Below are positions 11,397-22,624 of a stretch of DNA of 64,000 nt, piece after piece (position 1 is the first letter of the stretch; the number at the start of each line of letters is the position of its first letter). The notes below the pieces were generated by a model. The model was not told the DNA's origin. It saw nothing but the letters and a program-made list of their open reading frames with translations, and ran no database searches. Source of the stretch: Helianthus annuus. Taxonomy: Eukaryota > Streptophyta > Magnoliopsida > Asterales > Asteraceae. Position numbers and translations under genes: made by a program. The DNA is taken from positions 77,863,875 through 77,927,874 of the forward strand of contig NC_035440.2 of NCBI RefSeq assembly GCF_002127325.2, in the 5' to 3' direction.

Positions 11397-12015
11397 TAGC
11401 ATCCCGGATGTAAACAGATACAATATAAACAAGATATATATCAAGATATTTTTCAGGATATGGGCTTAGAATTTCACCCATAACAAACTATTTAGAAATT
11501 TTAAAAAATATGCCTGATATTTTGATCGGAATTAACACAGTAACAAGTCAGAACCGGGCCCAGGTGTAAGAGTAGCATTTTTTTGTATACGGAACTTTTA
11601 ATAGCCAGGGATAAGCTTAATGCATAGCGAAGGTACCACCTTTTTGCCTATCATTATCAACCCTTGTATGTTCACTTATTTATTTATTTATTTATTTTTT
11701 TTGTAAATGATTAAGGTGTTCATTAAGATTTGCAAAAACAATACTAGTACAATAATGATATAAACCTTTAAATAAAATGATTTGAGGAGTTGTATGCATT
11801 AAATGATAGATGAATTGTTTCGTGTTCTTAATAGGGTAACAACATATGAAATAAAGGATGATGTTCAACAGATGGAACATTAATGGAGGTATGAATTGGA
11901 ATATATCTTTATTCCACAGTTGAGCTTTGCTTTTGACTTCGATAACTCTTTTCTTTTAGCTGCGCTCATTTGATATTTTATAACTGGAAACTTTCTAGGA
12001 CTGCCAGTTGTGAGT
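11397..12015 (-). repeat. Right part of the older LTR and its flank
   Basis: Starts with the TAGCA target duplication and continues the CAGGATA-rich older LTR interrupted at 731. A displaced copy is at 3271-3889. A short internal repeat (ATCTTTATTCCACAGTTGAG near 11913 and a similar stretch near 12019) lies at its right edge. The LTR boundary within it was not found. Confidence 0.55.
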
Positions 12016-12706
12016 GTTTATCTTCATTCCACAGTTGAGCTTTCCTTTGTCTTAGTAATTTTTTAAATTTCTTGTGCAGGCTATTTATAAGGAAGATGCA
12101 AAATAGGATGTTTACAGTATGTGCTTTTAAAACCGATATTGGTGTAGAAAGAAGATTCCTCCAGCAATACTAGCTTGCTGAAACAAAACATATGATCACT
12201 GTAAACCTTTGAAGAAAAAATAGATTTTGATGTACAAGCTTGTTGAAACATATGTACAAAAATAATATATCTATTTTCGGTTATTTGATGTTTTAATTTG
12301 GATGTCATTGTGCATGTTTGTTATGATTTTGAAATTTCATAGATGGTTACATTTTAAAGCTTTGCAAAGAATATAAATGGCTAAGAAATTGTAGCATATA
12401 TAAATAGGTGGCAAAACAATGTCAATGCGGTAGTAAAATAGTGACAAAATGATGGTAGCAAAAACGGTAGCAAAAAAATTAAATGGTAGCAAAATGGTGA
12501 CAAAAAAGCGGTAGCAAAATGGTGACAAAAAGCGCTAGCATAAGGGTGACAAAATTACGATAGCGAATGCGGTAGCAAAAAATAAAACGGTAGCAAATAG
12601 GTGGCAATAGGGCAATTGCTATGTGTGTCTTTCTTACCGATTTAGATCAATTGCCACCGTTTTGCTATCGAAAACGTGGTGGCAAAAACCCAATTTTCTA
12701 GTAGTG
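12016..12706 (+). mobile_element. Right end of a CACTA (En/Spm) DNA transposon
   Basis: The end TTTTCTAGTAGTG at 12694-12706 is the reverse complement of the CACTAC...AAAA terminus of CACTA elements. Before it, 12400-12600 is filled with GGTAGCAAAA and GGTGACAAAA subterminal repeats, the usual transposase-binding zone. Further left a splice-acceptor-like TTCTTGTGCAG near 12070 may be the last exon of a transposase gene, but no domain is readable. The other terminus was not found, so this is a truncated element. Left boundary is approximate. Confidence 0.7.
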
Positions 12707-12997
12707 TATATTGACATGACCATAAACTAGTAGAACTAGTAAAATTACCTACGCATGAAGATTGTATCGTGAATCACACTAACGCTAGGTTTTTACATTA
12801 GTTCTCCAATCTAAATATTTAGGTAAATAAAATCCTCTTCTTTAAAAATATTAAATATTCAATTAAAAATAAGTTGAATAAACTATGGTGATGTTAGTTT
12901 CAGATTGTTGGCTGGCTGGTTATAACGATGACCAGATAAACCAAAGAACCTATCTTTGGTTGAACCAAGCTCCTAGATTTTATTTATTTTAATTATT
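12707..12997. other. AT-rich spacer, nothing recognised
   Basis: No open frame of note, repeat or RNA gene was seen here. Confidence 0.5.
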
Positions 12998-13073
12998 AGC
13001 TAATTCATTTACTGGTTCATACTATATACTTTGTTATTTCAGCCTTAACATATTGTGTTTACCACTTCACCTA
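12998..13073 (+). repeat. Direct repeat, left copy, beside the inverted repeat
   Basis: A 75-bp stretch (from AATTCATTTACTGGTTCATA to TTTACCACTTCAC) recurs with about ten changes at 14298-14372. The two copies bracket the long inverted repeat. Confidence 0.7.
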
Positions 13074-13310
13074 CAATGATTAAATAGTGGTAAAAATATC
13101 TATTATTAATATAATAGCACATAACATTGGAGAGCCAAGGTTAACTGGTATGAGTACAAAGAAGGAGTACAGGTTACAACTGAAAGAGTACAACATAATT
13201 CAAAAGGAGAAATAAGCTAAATTACAAAGGAGTATAAAAGTAGTGATTAATCTACAAGTCTGAGGTTTGAGACTTGCATTTGGAGTGTGTTTCAGTGTCT
13301 TCATGGTTCT

Positions 13311-13710
13311 TTCCCTCCATTAATCATGGAAGGAGAAAAGTAATTAGGTGATACAACACCAGACAAGGAGGAGACATCCTCTTGTCACTAGATACATAAG
13401 CACAAAGCCAACAAAGCTAAGCATCTCTAGAAATGAATAAGGAGGAGACATCTCGTCATAAGCAATAAAACAACTGTAAGGCGTGAAGATAGAGGCATGT
13501 CAGAAGTGTCAAACGTCAAAGACATAAGGTTAAAGACAAGTCCAATTAGTAAGGCACAAGGAGACAATCTAAGATCAGTCGTTAACAACAAGAGTGGAGT
13601 TAAAGGGTTAGTCGAAATGGTATAGAAGAGAAGAACATGGCTCTAGAGTAAAGGAAAGGACCCTGCTACACTTCCTTTCCTAGAAAAGTTACAGATCCAC
13701 TTAAGAACAA
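13311..13710 (+). repeat. Left arm of a long inverted repeat
   Basis: About 400 bp pairs with 13859-14257 in inverted orientation, at roughly 85-90% identity by eye, with a 150-bp loop. Recognisable paired tracts include AGGTGATACAACACCAGAC and the GTTAACAACA region. An open frame on the right arm (13810-14250) is hydrophobic and shows no domain, so I do not call it a gene. If transcribed across, the locus would form long double-stranded RNA. Confidence 0.8.
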
Positions 13711-13858
13711 GGGAAAACCTTGGGTGGTTATAAACAATTAACAATTAATTCTATGGTTTTTGGTCAATAAACAATTAATTCTATGGTTTTTTGCCCATAA
13801 ACATTTGACATGACCATAATTTATTTAATTTATTATCTTTTTATAGGCACCAAAGGTA

Positions 13859-14257
13859 TTGTTCTTAAGTGGACCCGTAACTTTTTCAGGAGAAGAAGTG
13901 TAGCAGGGTCCTTTCCTTTACTCCAGAGCCATGTTCTTCTCTTCCATACCATTTTGAGTAACCCTTTAACTCCACTCCTGTTGTTAACGATTGATCTTAC
14001 ATTGTTTTCTTGTGCCTTACTAATTGGTCTTGTCTTTAATCTTATGTCTTTGACTTTTTACACTTCTGACATGCCTCGATCTTCGCGCCTTACAGTTGTT
14101 TTATTTCTTATGAGGAGATGTATCCTCCTTATTCATTCTAGAGATGCACTGCTTCGTTGGCTTTGTGCTTATGTATCTAGTGACAAGAGGATGTCTCCTC
14201 CTTGTCTGGTGTTGTATCACCTGATTACTTTTCTCCTTCTATTATTATAGGAGGGAA
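13859..14257 (-). repeat. Right arm of the long inverted repeat
   Basis: Partner of 13311-13710. The arms have diverged by point changes and small indels, so the inversion is not brand new. No terminal motif of a known transposon family was recognised at the arm ends. Confidence 0.8.
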
Positions 14258-14297
14258 AATGGGTTTTGACCTACTCCATCATCAACCTCATTGGTTT

Positions 14298-14372
14298 AAT
14301 TCATTTACTAGTTCATATTATATACTTTGTTATTTCAACCTTAATTTATTATGTTTACCACTTCACATCATC
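14298..14372 (+). repeat. Direct repeat, right copy
   Basis: Second copy of 12998-13073. From here to 14604 nothing further was recognised apart from AT-rich sequence. Confidence 0.7.
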
Positions 14373-14604
14373 AGCTAACGAACTCTTGGAAGAACTGGGA
14401 ACCCTAACACAACTGGTTTGGTAAGTATCCTTCTACTACATTTGTTTGAACTAGTTGTAAAACAAAACAGATCATGATAGTTATTGATTCATTTTCTATT
14501 ACATATACAATGAATACACTTCTCTTTATATAGAGGTTAACAACCAACTAACCTCTCTAACTAATTCGAAAAAACTACCTCTGTACATACAAACTATATA
14601 TATA

Positions 14605-15167
14605 TAGGGCTGCAAATGAACCAAACGTTCAACGAACAATTCGTGAACCGTTCGGCGGGAAGTTCGTTTGTGTTCGTTTGTTTATTAAACAAACGAACAC
14701 CAACAAGAAATTTCGTTCATTTAGTTAAATGAACAAACATTAACAGAGGTCGTGTTCGTTCGTTTATGTTCGTGAACGTTCGTTAACGTGTTCGATAGTT
14801 CATTAGTGTTTTTAGTTTTTGTATTTATTTAAATACTTCAAAATAACGACAAATTAAATATCTAATAAGTGTCAGTGTATTATATATTCTATTCATGAAC
14901 GTTTGTTTGTGTTCGTTTGTTTCCATTTGTGTTCATGAACATTAGTTTGCGCTCATTTGTGTTCGTTAATGTTCATTTTTGTTCGTTGCCTAAAATTAAC
15001 AAACAAACACAAACGAACACGAACAAGTTCATTTCCTTAACAAACGAACACGGACATAAAATCTCGTTGGATAAGTGTTCGTGAACGGTTCGCGAACACA
15101 TATATTTCTTAACAAACAAAGACGAACAAGGTCTTGTTCGTGTTCGTTCGGTTCGTTTGCAGCCCTA
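14605..15167. mobile_element. hAT-type MITE (TAGGGCTGCAAA termini)
   Basis: A 563-bp element with terminal inverted repeats TAGGGCTGCAAATGAACC and, from the right, TAGGGCTGCAAACGAACC. Both sides carry TATATATA (14597-14604, 15168-15175), consistent with an 8-bp target duplication, although the site is AT-repetitive. The interior is dense in GTTCGTTTG/CAAACGAAC repeats and forms a large foldback. It codes for nothing. Related to the elements at 56454 and 57503. Confidence 0.8.
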
Positions 15168-15737
15168 TATATATACATACACTCTACTAAGTTGGCTAGA
15201 TCGGAGAACCGTATATGTGTTATGTAAGGTTCTGTAATTTGTACTTTCTATATTTAGAAACTTGTATTCGTGTTTCATTTTCAATCTTGTAATCCGAGAC
15301 TTCGATCATAATGGAAATTCGTACTTATATCAGTCGTATTGGAATTGTATCTATGTTATGTGCAATCAATCGTCAAATACGTATTTACATGTAAAACCGA
15401 GACTTACTATACATTTGAATTATCAAACATGCATGCATAATACTCGTCGCATACTTACAAACACATTCTTTACTTGGAAACATGATAAAATATAAGTTTC
15501 AAGCATAAAATAACAACAAATAAGAGTTCAGGGGCTAAATGTGACAAGCCTAAAACATCCACTCACACGCCTTGTCGCGCGTTCAAATCCACTTCCCCTG
15601 CCATGCGACACGCGGTGCTCTAATCCGCAAAAAGTTGTTTCTTTAATCCGGGTTCGTCACGTTTCCTACCTCTTCTCTTCTCCAATCACCTTCAAACCCC
15701 AATAAAACTCAAACCTTAATCAACCACTATATAACTA
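15168..15737 (+). repeat. Old gypsy-type LTR remnant, first piece
   Basis: AT-rich sequence with LTR-like composition (TGTAATCCGAGAC near 15288, AGTTCAGGGGCTAAA near 15525) ends in a TATATAAC stretch where the Copia element inserted. It appears to continue at 48608-49408 and 53173-54028. No coding region. The left boundary is not determined. Confidence 0.4.
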
Positions 15738-16467
15738 TGTTAGGATCTGAGTTTCTTTTTTATTGTGTTTTTGTTTGATTAATTAAGAAGATGAACAAGT
15801 AATTGCAGCGGAATATAAATGGAAACAAACTTTCACACACAATCAAACAGGAGAAATGCTTTTCACACACATTTTAATATAGAACCGAATGATTGAATTT
15901 ATTTCAAACTTCAATTACAATATGCATGCATGTATAACAAACTCCCCCTCAGCCTGAGCTCACAGATTGTTCGTACAAGATGAAAAGTGGTGAAAGAGCT
16001 AATAGAACAGTACAGGGTACTGTTCTATTTATAGGCACGAGCAAACCACTGAAGCATCTTGGCTGACGTCACCATGAAAGTGACATCTAAGCTCCTAACA
16101 ACCTCTAACAACTGACCTATTACAAGCACTGCTCACTAACTACTGATAACATTACAATACAACAAAAATATACTAAACTACTGCTTTCTCCTTCCACTGT
16201 TGTGACTCCAGCAGTACTTTATATCTTCAGCAGTGCTTGACCTATATCAGTAGATTGGGCAACAGAACTTTAGTCTTCATCAGTCTTTAGGCTTGATCAG
16301 TTGTTGTAAGATAGCAGTTGTTGTAAAGGATCAGTGGATTGAGGACATCAGTTGTTAGAATCACCTTCAAGGGGAGAGTATGAAATACAAGCATCTGCTT
16401 ATTCTAGATCCACTGCTCTCTTATCCAGTTTAATCAAATGTTCCTTTGGTAGGGTTCAATCCCAAAA
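15738..16467 (-). repeat. 3' LTR of the Copia element
   Basis: Matches 47884-48607. On the minus strand the first bases (at 16467) are altered from the TGTTGGG of the other LTR. A purine-rich GGGGAGA tract at about 16468-16478 sits where the polypurine tract belongs. A minus-strand TATA box is at 16025-16034. Confidence 0.9.
16001..16034 (-). promoter_or_regulatory. TATA box with adjoining 13-bp palindrome in the Copia LTR
   Basis: CTATAAATAG (minus strand, 16025-16034) overlaps a perfect inverted repeat: arms AATAGAACAGTAC at 16001-16013 and its complement at 16017-16029, with loop AGG. The other LTR has the same structure near 48150-48179 with one arm base changed. The hairpin would lie at the very start of the element RNA or between TATA box and start site. 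Confidence 0.65.
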
Positions 16468-16479
16468 ATCTCCCCATGG

Positions 16480-19400
16480 AACAGATGATGCCAAAACTCT
16501 TTATTATTGTGGAACTTTTTTGCCTCATCAACAGTTCCCTTATTTGCCCTTTGAGTTGTAATTCAAAGTTTAAGGCATCTGTATCAACTTCATCCCTGCA
16601 CAGTGTAAGATCAAGGAGATCTTGCAGATCTTCAACACTCAGGCCTAGTGCTTGTTCCCTTGATATTTTCTTCACTTCACCACTGGATTTGATCAGAGTC
16701 AATACGTGAGTCTGTTTGTCAGTTTTCCACTTTAGTATTTTTGAATCCAATGGGTTTCTTGGGAGATTTTTATTTGATAATGAGTTTGGAGATGATGGCC
16801 TGGTGATAACTGACTGAGGAGTGCTTTGAGCTTTAGCAAGTTAAGGGTTTTCAGCTATCATTTGTTTGAGAACCATTTTTTATAACTTCATCACCTACTG
16901 CTACATCCTCTGGTGCTTCTGCATCCATCTGCTTTTGTCTCCTTCTTTGATAAAGGATAGCAGCAGGATGAGCAGTGGGTTTCCTGACTTGCAGCTTTGG
17001 TGGTCTTGTTGAAACCTCTGCTTCAGAGTAGTCAGGTTTTTGTGGAACATTTGGATTTTTCTTTCTTAGTTCCTCCAAATTTTTGTAGCTGGCCCTGACT
17101 TTATCTTCTTTCCACCTTGTTACCTGATTTCTTGACCCAAAATCAGCAGTGATAAGTTCCTCTTTCATTCTCTTCAGCTGTAACACTTTATCTGGTACAT
17201 TCTTCATGTACTTTAACCAAACAGGAGGAGTGTGTTTCACTTTATCTTTATTCATTTTCTTAATTCTTTCCAACTCCTCTTTGAGCTCACCAATTGTCCA
17301 TTCTTTATATTGACTGTTTTCTCCCTTGTATATCTTGAATGCCATGGTATGTGCAAGGTAGTCTTTTCTCAGACTATCATCATCTCTTTCTAAGAGTTGT
17401 TGGCAAAGATTCTTTGAAAACCTTTCCAAAGTACTGACCTGAGTGAGTAGGTAGTGATAGTATCTTTGGATTTCTTTGTCAGATTTGCTTGTGAGTTTCT
17501 TTTGGAGATATCCTCTGCCTGTTGGGCTTTAATCTTCAAATATTCTTCAATGTTGTTGGGCCTTGGATATCCTTGGACAGATGGTAGGTTCCTTTTAGCA
17601 GGGTCATCTTCAGTGTAGAAGGATTTGATCTCCTCTATAACAGCTGGAATATCTAAAGGGTACTGGACACCTGCAGGAACAATGGCAGTGTTTGGATTTA
17701 TAACTTGTGCTGAAGAGATTGGAACAGAGTTTGGTAAGGTAACAAGGGACAGTGGTTGTGAAGATGTAGGTGGTGAAGGTTCATCATCTAGAATAATCCT
17801 TCTCCTTTTGATTTTAGGAGAGGCTGTTGGTGTTTTGATGGGAGTGGTGGTGATTTGAGTGGCAGGTGATTGACTAACAATTGTTGAAACAACTGGTGTT
17901 TCAACCACTGTTGTCATTACAAAAGATGTTGTAACATCTGATGTTTTCTACTTTTTGGTAGGAGGTGATGGTGGTAAAGATGATGTTTTTGGTGGTGATG
18001 TGATTTTTGGTGGTGGTGGTAAAGCAGTGGATGTGGTGTGTGTTGAAGTGGTGACAGTTGTTTGGCTAGCAGTTGTTGAAACCACTGAAGTATCAACAAC
18101 TGTTGATACAACAGGAGTTTTAACAACTGCTGGTTTGGGAGATTGATGTTTGGAGCTTTTGGAAGATTTGGGAGTATGTTTTGTGGGTCTGGATGGTATG
18201 GATTTGGGTTGCCTCACTTTTCTAGTGGGCTGCTTCTTTTTGGGCTCAGGACTTTCAGGCTTTGGACTTTCTTGATCATCCTTAGGCTCAGAAGTACCCT
18301 GCTCATTCAGCTCCATAAAAACTCTCTTCTCCTGTGCAAATCTTGCTTGATCCCCTTATCCTTTTTTACATCAGCTTTTGCCTCAGCGATGGCATTTGTG
18401 GTTACATCAATCTTTTGAGAACCATCTGGCAAAAGGATGTCTGCAAGCATGCAAGAATTGTCTGGTGCAATATACAAACCATCTTCATAACCCTTTTTCT
18501 TCCACTGCTTTATTTTCTCCCCCTTTTTGGCATCAGCTGGTGGTGGGTTATCCACAAAAATGATAGAGGGAGGAGCAGTGCCAGTGGTGTTTAGTAAATG
18601 GGCCTTGATTGCCTTGATATCTGCCTGAGTATCTTTGAACCTAGCTTCCATGATATTTCTGATCTTTTGAACCTGAATTTCATGTTGCTAATCAGCCAAT
18701 TGTCTTTGTTGGATGAGCATAGTTTGAAACAAACTCCACAGCTCATTTGGATTAGTAGCAGAAGATGGAGCAGCTGTTGGAGTTGGTGCAGCAGTGGATG
18801 GTACCTTTTGTGCTTTCAACAACTGTTGCAGCATGTCTTTGACCTCTGCAACAGATGTCTCATGCTTGTCAATTCTATCCGTCAATTCTCGGTACATTAA
18901 ACCATCACCCAACTTAATGGGATCATCTGATTTCCCACTTTCAGTGGTTGTTACAGTGGTTGACTTAGGGAATTTATTCCAAAAGTCATCCATTGTTACC
19001 CCTTGTTCTTGGTACTGGGGACTTCTTTCTTCAGGCATGGAAACCAATTTCAGTGATCCAGTGAAGACTGGAAGCACCTTGGTACCCAGTGAAGAAATTG
19101 CCTTCAAGGAAGTCTGATTGATGAAACTACTGTCCAAGTGTAAAGCAGTGGGTTCAACACTTGTAGTAGCTACTTCACTTGAACTACTGACAGGAAGTTC
19201 TTGTACATCCTGCAGTGTAACCTCCTCAGGTGTTGTTAGTGGGTTAGCAATGATTGAAACATCAGACCGAGTCACTTGTTGAGGTATGTTCTCATTGACA
19301 GGTGATTGAGACGGACTGGTTTGTGCCTGGTTCAAATCAAGAGCATCCAACAAAATTTTTGTTTGTGGGGGAATTGTGGCAATGAGTATGGGTGTAGAAA

Positions 19401-20531
19401 GCGAATTTGCCCCGGGCAGTGGGCCGTGGATGAAGGAATCAAGTGATTCTAGAGCATCATATTGTGCAGTCCCTATTCTTACAACCTGTTCTTTTTAGAA
19501 GAGGCAGGAGGAGTTTGAGGCATGGGTTGAGATCTTTCTACCAACTGCTGTGAGGAAGTAGCAGTAGTGGTTTCTAGTGACTTTTGTGTTGTCACTGGCA
19601 GTTGCTCTAGGATCTCATCTTCCAGAGTTGCCTTTGGTTTGGGTTTGAGGGGTTTTTGTGTTTTCTTTTGTTTTGGTTTTCTGGTGGTTTTAGGTGTGGG
19701 TTTCACATCAGTTGTTTTGCTGCCATGGTCACCTTGAGCAGTGGGCTCAGCAGCAGGTGCCTGAGGAGCAGTGGTAGCTGCTAAATTCTGCTCAGGAGCC
19801 TCTGCTTGTGTTTTTGTAGATGGTTTTGATAGCCTTGTAAAAGTTTCAGGTGTAAGGCCATTTATTTGTAAAGGTTCACCTTGGATAAGCACATGAGCAT
19901 TATCCTTTGCAAATTTCTTTTGAAAATAAAAGCTCAAGAACCTTGGAAAAAGTAAAAATGATTTTTTAGAAACATTTTTGACCAAGTCATCAAAGATCTC
20001 CTGGGTGTAGTTAAAGTTTTCCCCATTTAAAATAGCATAACCCAGGTATTGGATCTTTAGTGGAATTTCATTGAAAGCAGTGGTCTTATTAGAAACACAC
20101 ATCAAGAGGGTATGAAATAAAAACCTTGTGGCAGGAGGAAAACTGCCTTTTTGCAAAGTGTCTTTTTTCATTTGCTCAGCATACCCTCTTTCTAAAAAAT
20201 CTGTTTGATACATTATTTTAAGAAAGGAAGTTTTATCTTGAAGATCATTCAGTTCAAAAACCTCTGATAGAGTTTGTGGTGTGATTTTAACTTTGACACC
20301 CTTTATCGAGGAATTGATGGCTATGGGTGTTTCATCTTGAGTTTCAAGTGTCGCATTCTTCCAAAATTCTCTATGGGTTGCAAAGTAAACTGGAGCATAA
20401 ACAGTCAACAAAGTTTTGTACTTTGAAGACGACATGGTATCAATGATGGAATTGAAGGTTTCGGTGTTGCTTGGTTTTGTCAAAAGACCCAAGTAATTGT
20501 AAGGAGCTTTGAATGGAATTTTAGTGGCCAT
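16480..20531 (-). pseudogene. Copia post-pol ORF, copy A (broken)
   Basis: A very long extra ORF lies after RNase H, with start ATG at 20531 (MATKIPFKAPYNYL). Parts in order: a globular N-terminal domain of about 235 residues (ATLETQDETPIAI, TPQTLSEVFELND, FLFHTLLMCVSNK, FPRFLSFYFQKKF); a Pro/Thr/Lys-rich linker; coiled-coil stretches (DRIDKHETSVAEVKDML; QHEIQVQKIKNIMEARF); a Lys/Pro/Ser-rich tract; and a charged C-terminal region (ELKEELERIKKMNKDK) ending near the polypurine tract. Breaks include a one-base loss in a T-run near 19490, TAG at 18688-18690, TAG at 17948-17950 and a frameshift near 18310 shared with copy B. No clear signal peptide or membrane segment is visible. Function unknown; Sireviruses often carry such an envelope-like or additional ORF. 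Confidence 0.7.
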
Positions 20532-21102
20532 GGTGATTTTGAAGGTGTTTGCGGAAGAAGACGATGAAGAAGATGAGTGATTTTGAGAGAAATGGATGAT
20601 AACTGCTTTAAGAAAGGAATTTTTGAATTCGATTCGACAGTGAAAACCCTGTTTGGGGTTTTGATCAGGGTTTTATAGAGAAAAAAGTGAATGCTGACAT
20701 GGCGGCGGTTACAAAAAGATCTGACTGCTATGTACTGTCCATGTGCCAACCCCTGATAAGTAATGGAAGACAGTTGTTTTATGAAACCACTTATGAAGCA
20801 GTATCAGTGGTTGTAACGGTACAATGAAAACAGTGAGTGATTTTAACTATAAGTGGATAACTTATAAGTGGATGAAAACACTGATTTTGAACAACAGTGA
20901 TTACCAAGGAAATGAGAGAACAGGGTTGACTTTCAGCAGTAGACAGCTTTTAATAGAACAGATGTTTTAGCAAAAACAGTGGTTATGGCAGACTTTTAAG
21001 GATTTAATGAGAAATTCGTTTTTAGCTATTTTTAAGGATGGATTTTTGATTTTCTAAAAACATTTTAATGCTTTTATTCATAGAAAAACAGGATATTGCC
21101 TG
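20532..21102 (-). other. Spacer between RNase H and post-pol ORF, copy A
   Basis: About 570 bp, matching 26201-26774 in copy B. A CAGTGG/CCACTG-rich sequence with no domain. It may act as the leader of the post-pol ORF; no splice site or promoter was identified with confidence. Confidence 0.4.
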
Positions 21103-22252
21103 TTATTCCATGTTTAGCATGCCAATTCTAGAGATCAAGCTTTCAAAGGTGGATGCGTCTAATGCTTTGGTTAGCACATCTGCCAGCTGATGTTTAGTTG
21201 GAACATGGTGCAGAGAAATCAAACCTTTTTCATAGCAATCCCTCACAGAGTGATGTCTGATGTCAATGTGCTTGGTGGTTGCGTGTGAAACTGGATTTAT
21301 GATGATATTTTCTGTTGCCTGACTGTCCAACATGAGAGATGTCTTTAGGGCAGTGATACCAAAATCCAGCAACTGATTTTGAAGCCATAACAGTTGGGTT
21401 GTGCAGCTTGTAGCAGCAATGTACTCTGCCTCAGCAGTGGATGTTGAAACAACTGCTTGCTTTTTGCTTTGCCAAGATACTAAGCAATTGCCTAGGAATT
21501 GGCACCCTCCTGAAGTGGACTTCCTTGTTGTGTTACATCCAGCAAAGTCACTATCTGAGAAACCTGAAAGCTTGATATTTCCATCAGCTGGATACTAGAT
21601 ACCAAGTGTGGGAGCACCTTTGAAGTATCTACATATCCTTTTTACAGCAATAAGGTTTGACTTTCTAGGGGCTGATTGGGATCTTGCACAGACACATGTT
21701 GCAAACACGATATCTGGCCTAGATGCAGTTAGGTACAATAAAGACCCAATCATGCTTCTATAAAGAGTTTGATCAACCAAATCATCATTTTCATCAGACA
21801 TGACTATTTTTGTCGTTTCAATGGGTGTACTGCTTGCCTTACAGTCATCCATCTCAAATTTCTTTAAAAGTTCTTTGGCATATTTGCCGTAATGGATGAA
21901 AGTACCATTTTGCAGTTGCCTTACTTGGAGACCAAGAAAGCACTGGAGTTCACCCATTGCACTCATCTCAAACTCTGCTGTCATGAGCTGTCTGAACTCT
22001 TCACACATTTTATTACATGTGTTTCCAAAAATGATGTCATTCACATAGATCTAGACAATCATCAAGTCTTTCCCTCTCCATTTTAAAAAAAAAAATGTTT
22101 TATCTATTTTACCTCTTGTGAAACCAATAGAGAGAAGAAAGGTGGAAAGAGTTTCATACCAGGCTCTAGGTGCTTGTTTTAGGCCATACAAAGATTTGTT
22201 TAGCTTGTAGACATGATCTGGATAAAATGGATCCTCAAAGCCTAGAGGTTGA
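21103..22252 (-). pseudogene. Copia RT C-terminus and RNase H, copy A (partial)
   Basis: Starts mid-RT at the duplication junction. It includes the catalytic region, read as YVNDIIFG instead of the usual YVDDIIFG, then ECFLGLQV-type RT sequence, SLLYLTASRPDI and RNase H (DSQATENIIINPVSHATTKHIDIRHH). The C-terminus is intact here (VPTKHQLADVLTKAL...GMLNME, stop at 21103). A stop lies between the two RNase H pieces near 21595. Lacking the N-terminal half of RT, this copy could not make a working enzyme. Confidence 0.8.
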
Positions 22253-22624
22253 CAGTTTAATCAAATGTTCCTTTGGTAGGGTTCAATCCCAAAAATCTCC
22301 CCATGGAACAGATGATGCCGAAACTCTTTATTATTGTGGAACTTTATTGCCTCATCAACAGTTCCCTTATTTTCCCTTAGATTTGTAATTCAAAGTTTAA
22401 GGAATCTGTATCATCTTCATCCTTACACAGTGTAAGATCAAGGAGATCTTGCAGATCTTCAACACTCAGGCCTAGTGCTTGTTCCCTTGATATTTTCTTC
22501 ACTTCACCACTGGATTTGATCAGAGTCAGGCCAGTGGGTTTCTTGGGAGATTTTTATTTGATAATGAGTTTGGAGATGATGGCCTGGTGATAACTGACTG
22601 AGCAGTGCTTTGAGCTTTAGCAAG

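Larger units (their letters stand above)
16426..22252 (-). repeat. Tandem duplication unit A inside the Copia element
   Basis: This 5827-bp unit runs, in element order, from mid-RT through RNase H, spacer, post-pol ORF and polypurine tract into the first 42 bp of the LTR. It is followed head-to-tail by unit B. Compared with B it keeps about 50 bp (16700-16750), 93 bp (17396-17490) and 15 bp (near 18592) that B lacks. The junction at 22252/22253 joins RT sequence to LTR sequence with about one base of overlap. Confidence 0.88.

Noticed and set aside
13810..14250. 146-codon ORF as a host membrane protein
   Set aside because: It lies in one arm of the inverted repeat, is hydrophobic by composition, has no domain, and the paired arm shows no matching open frame.
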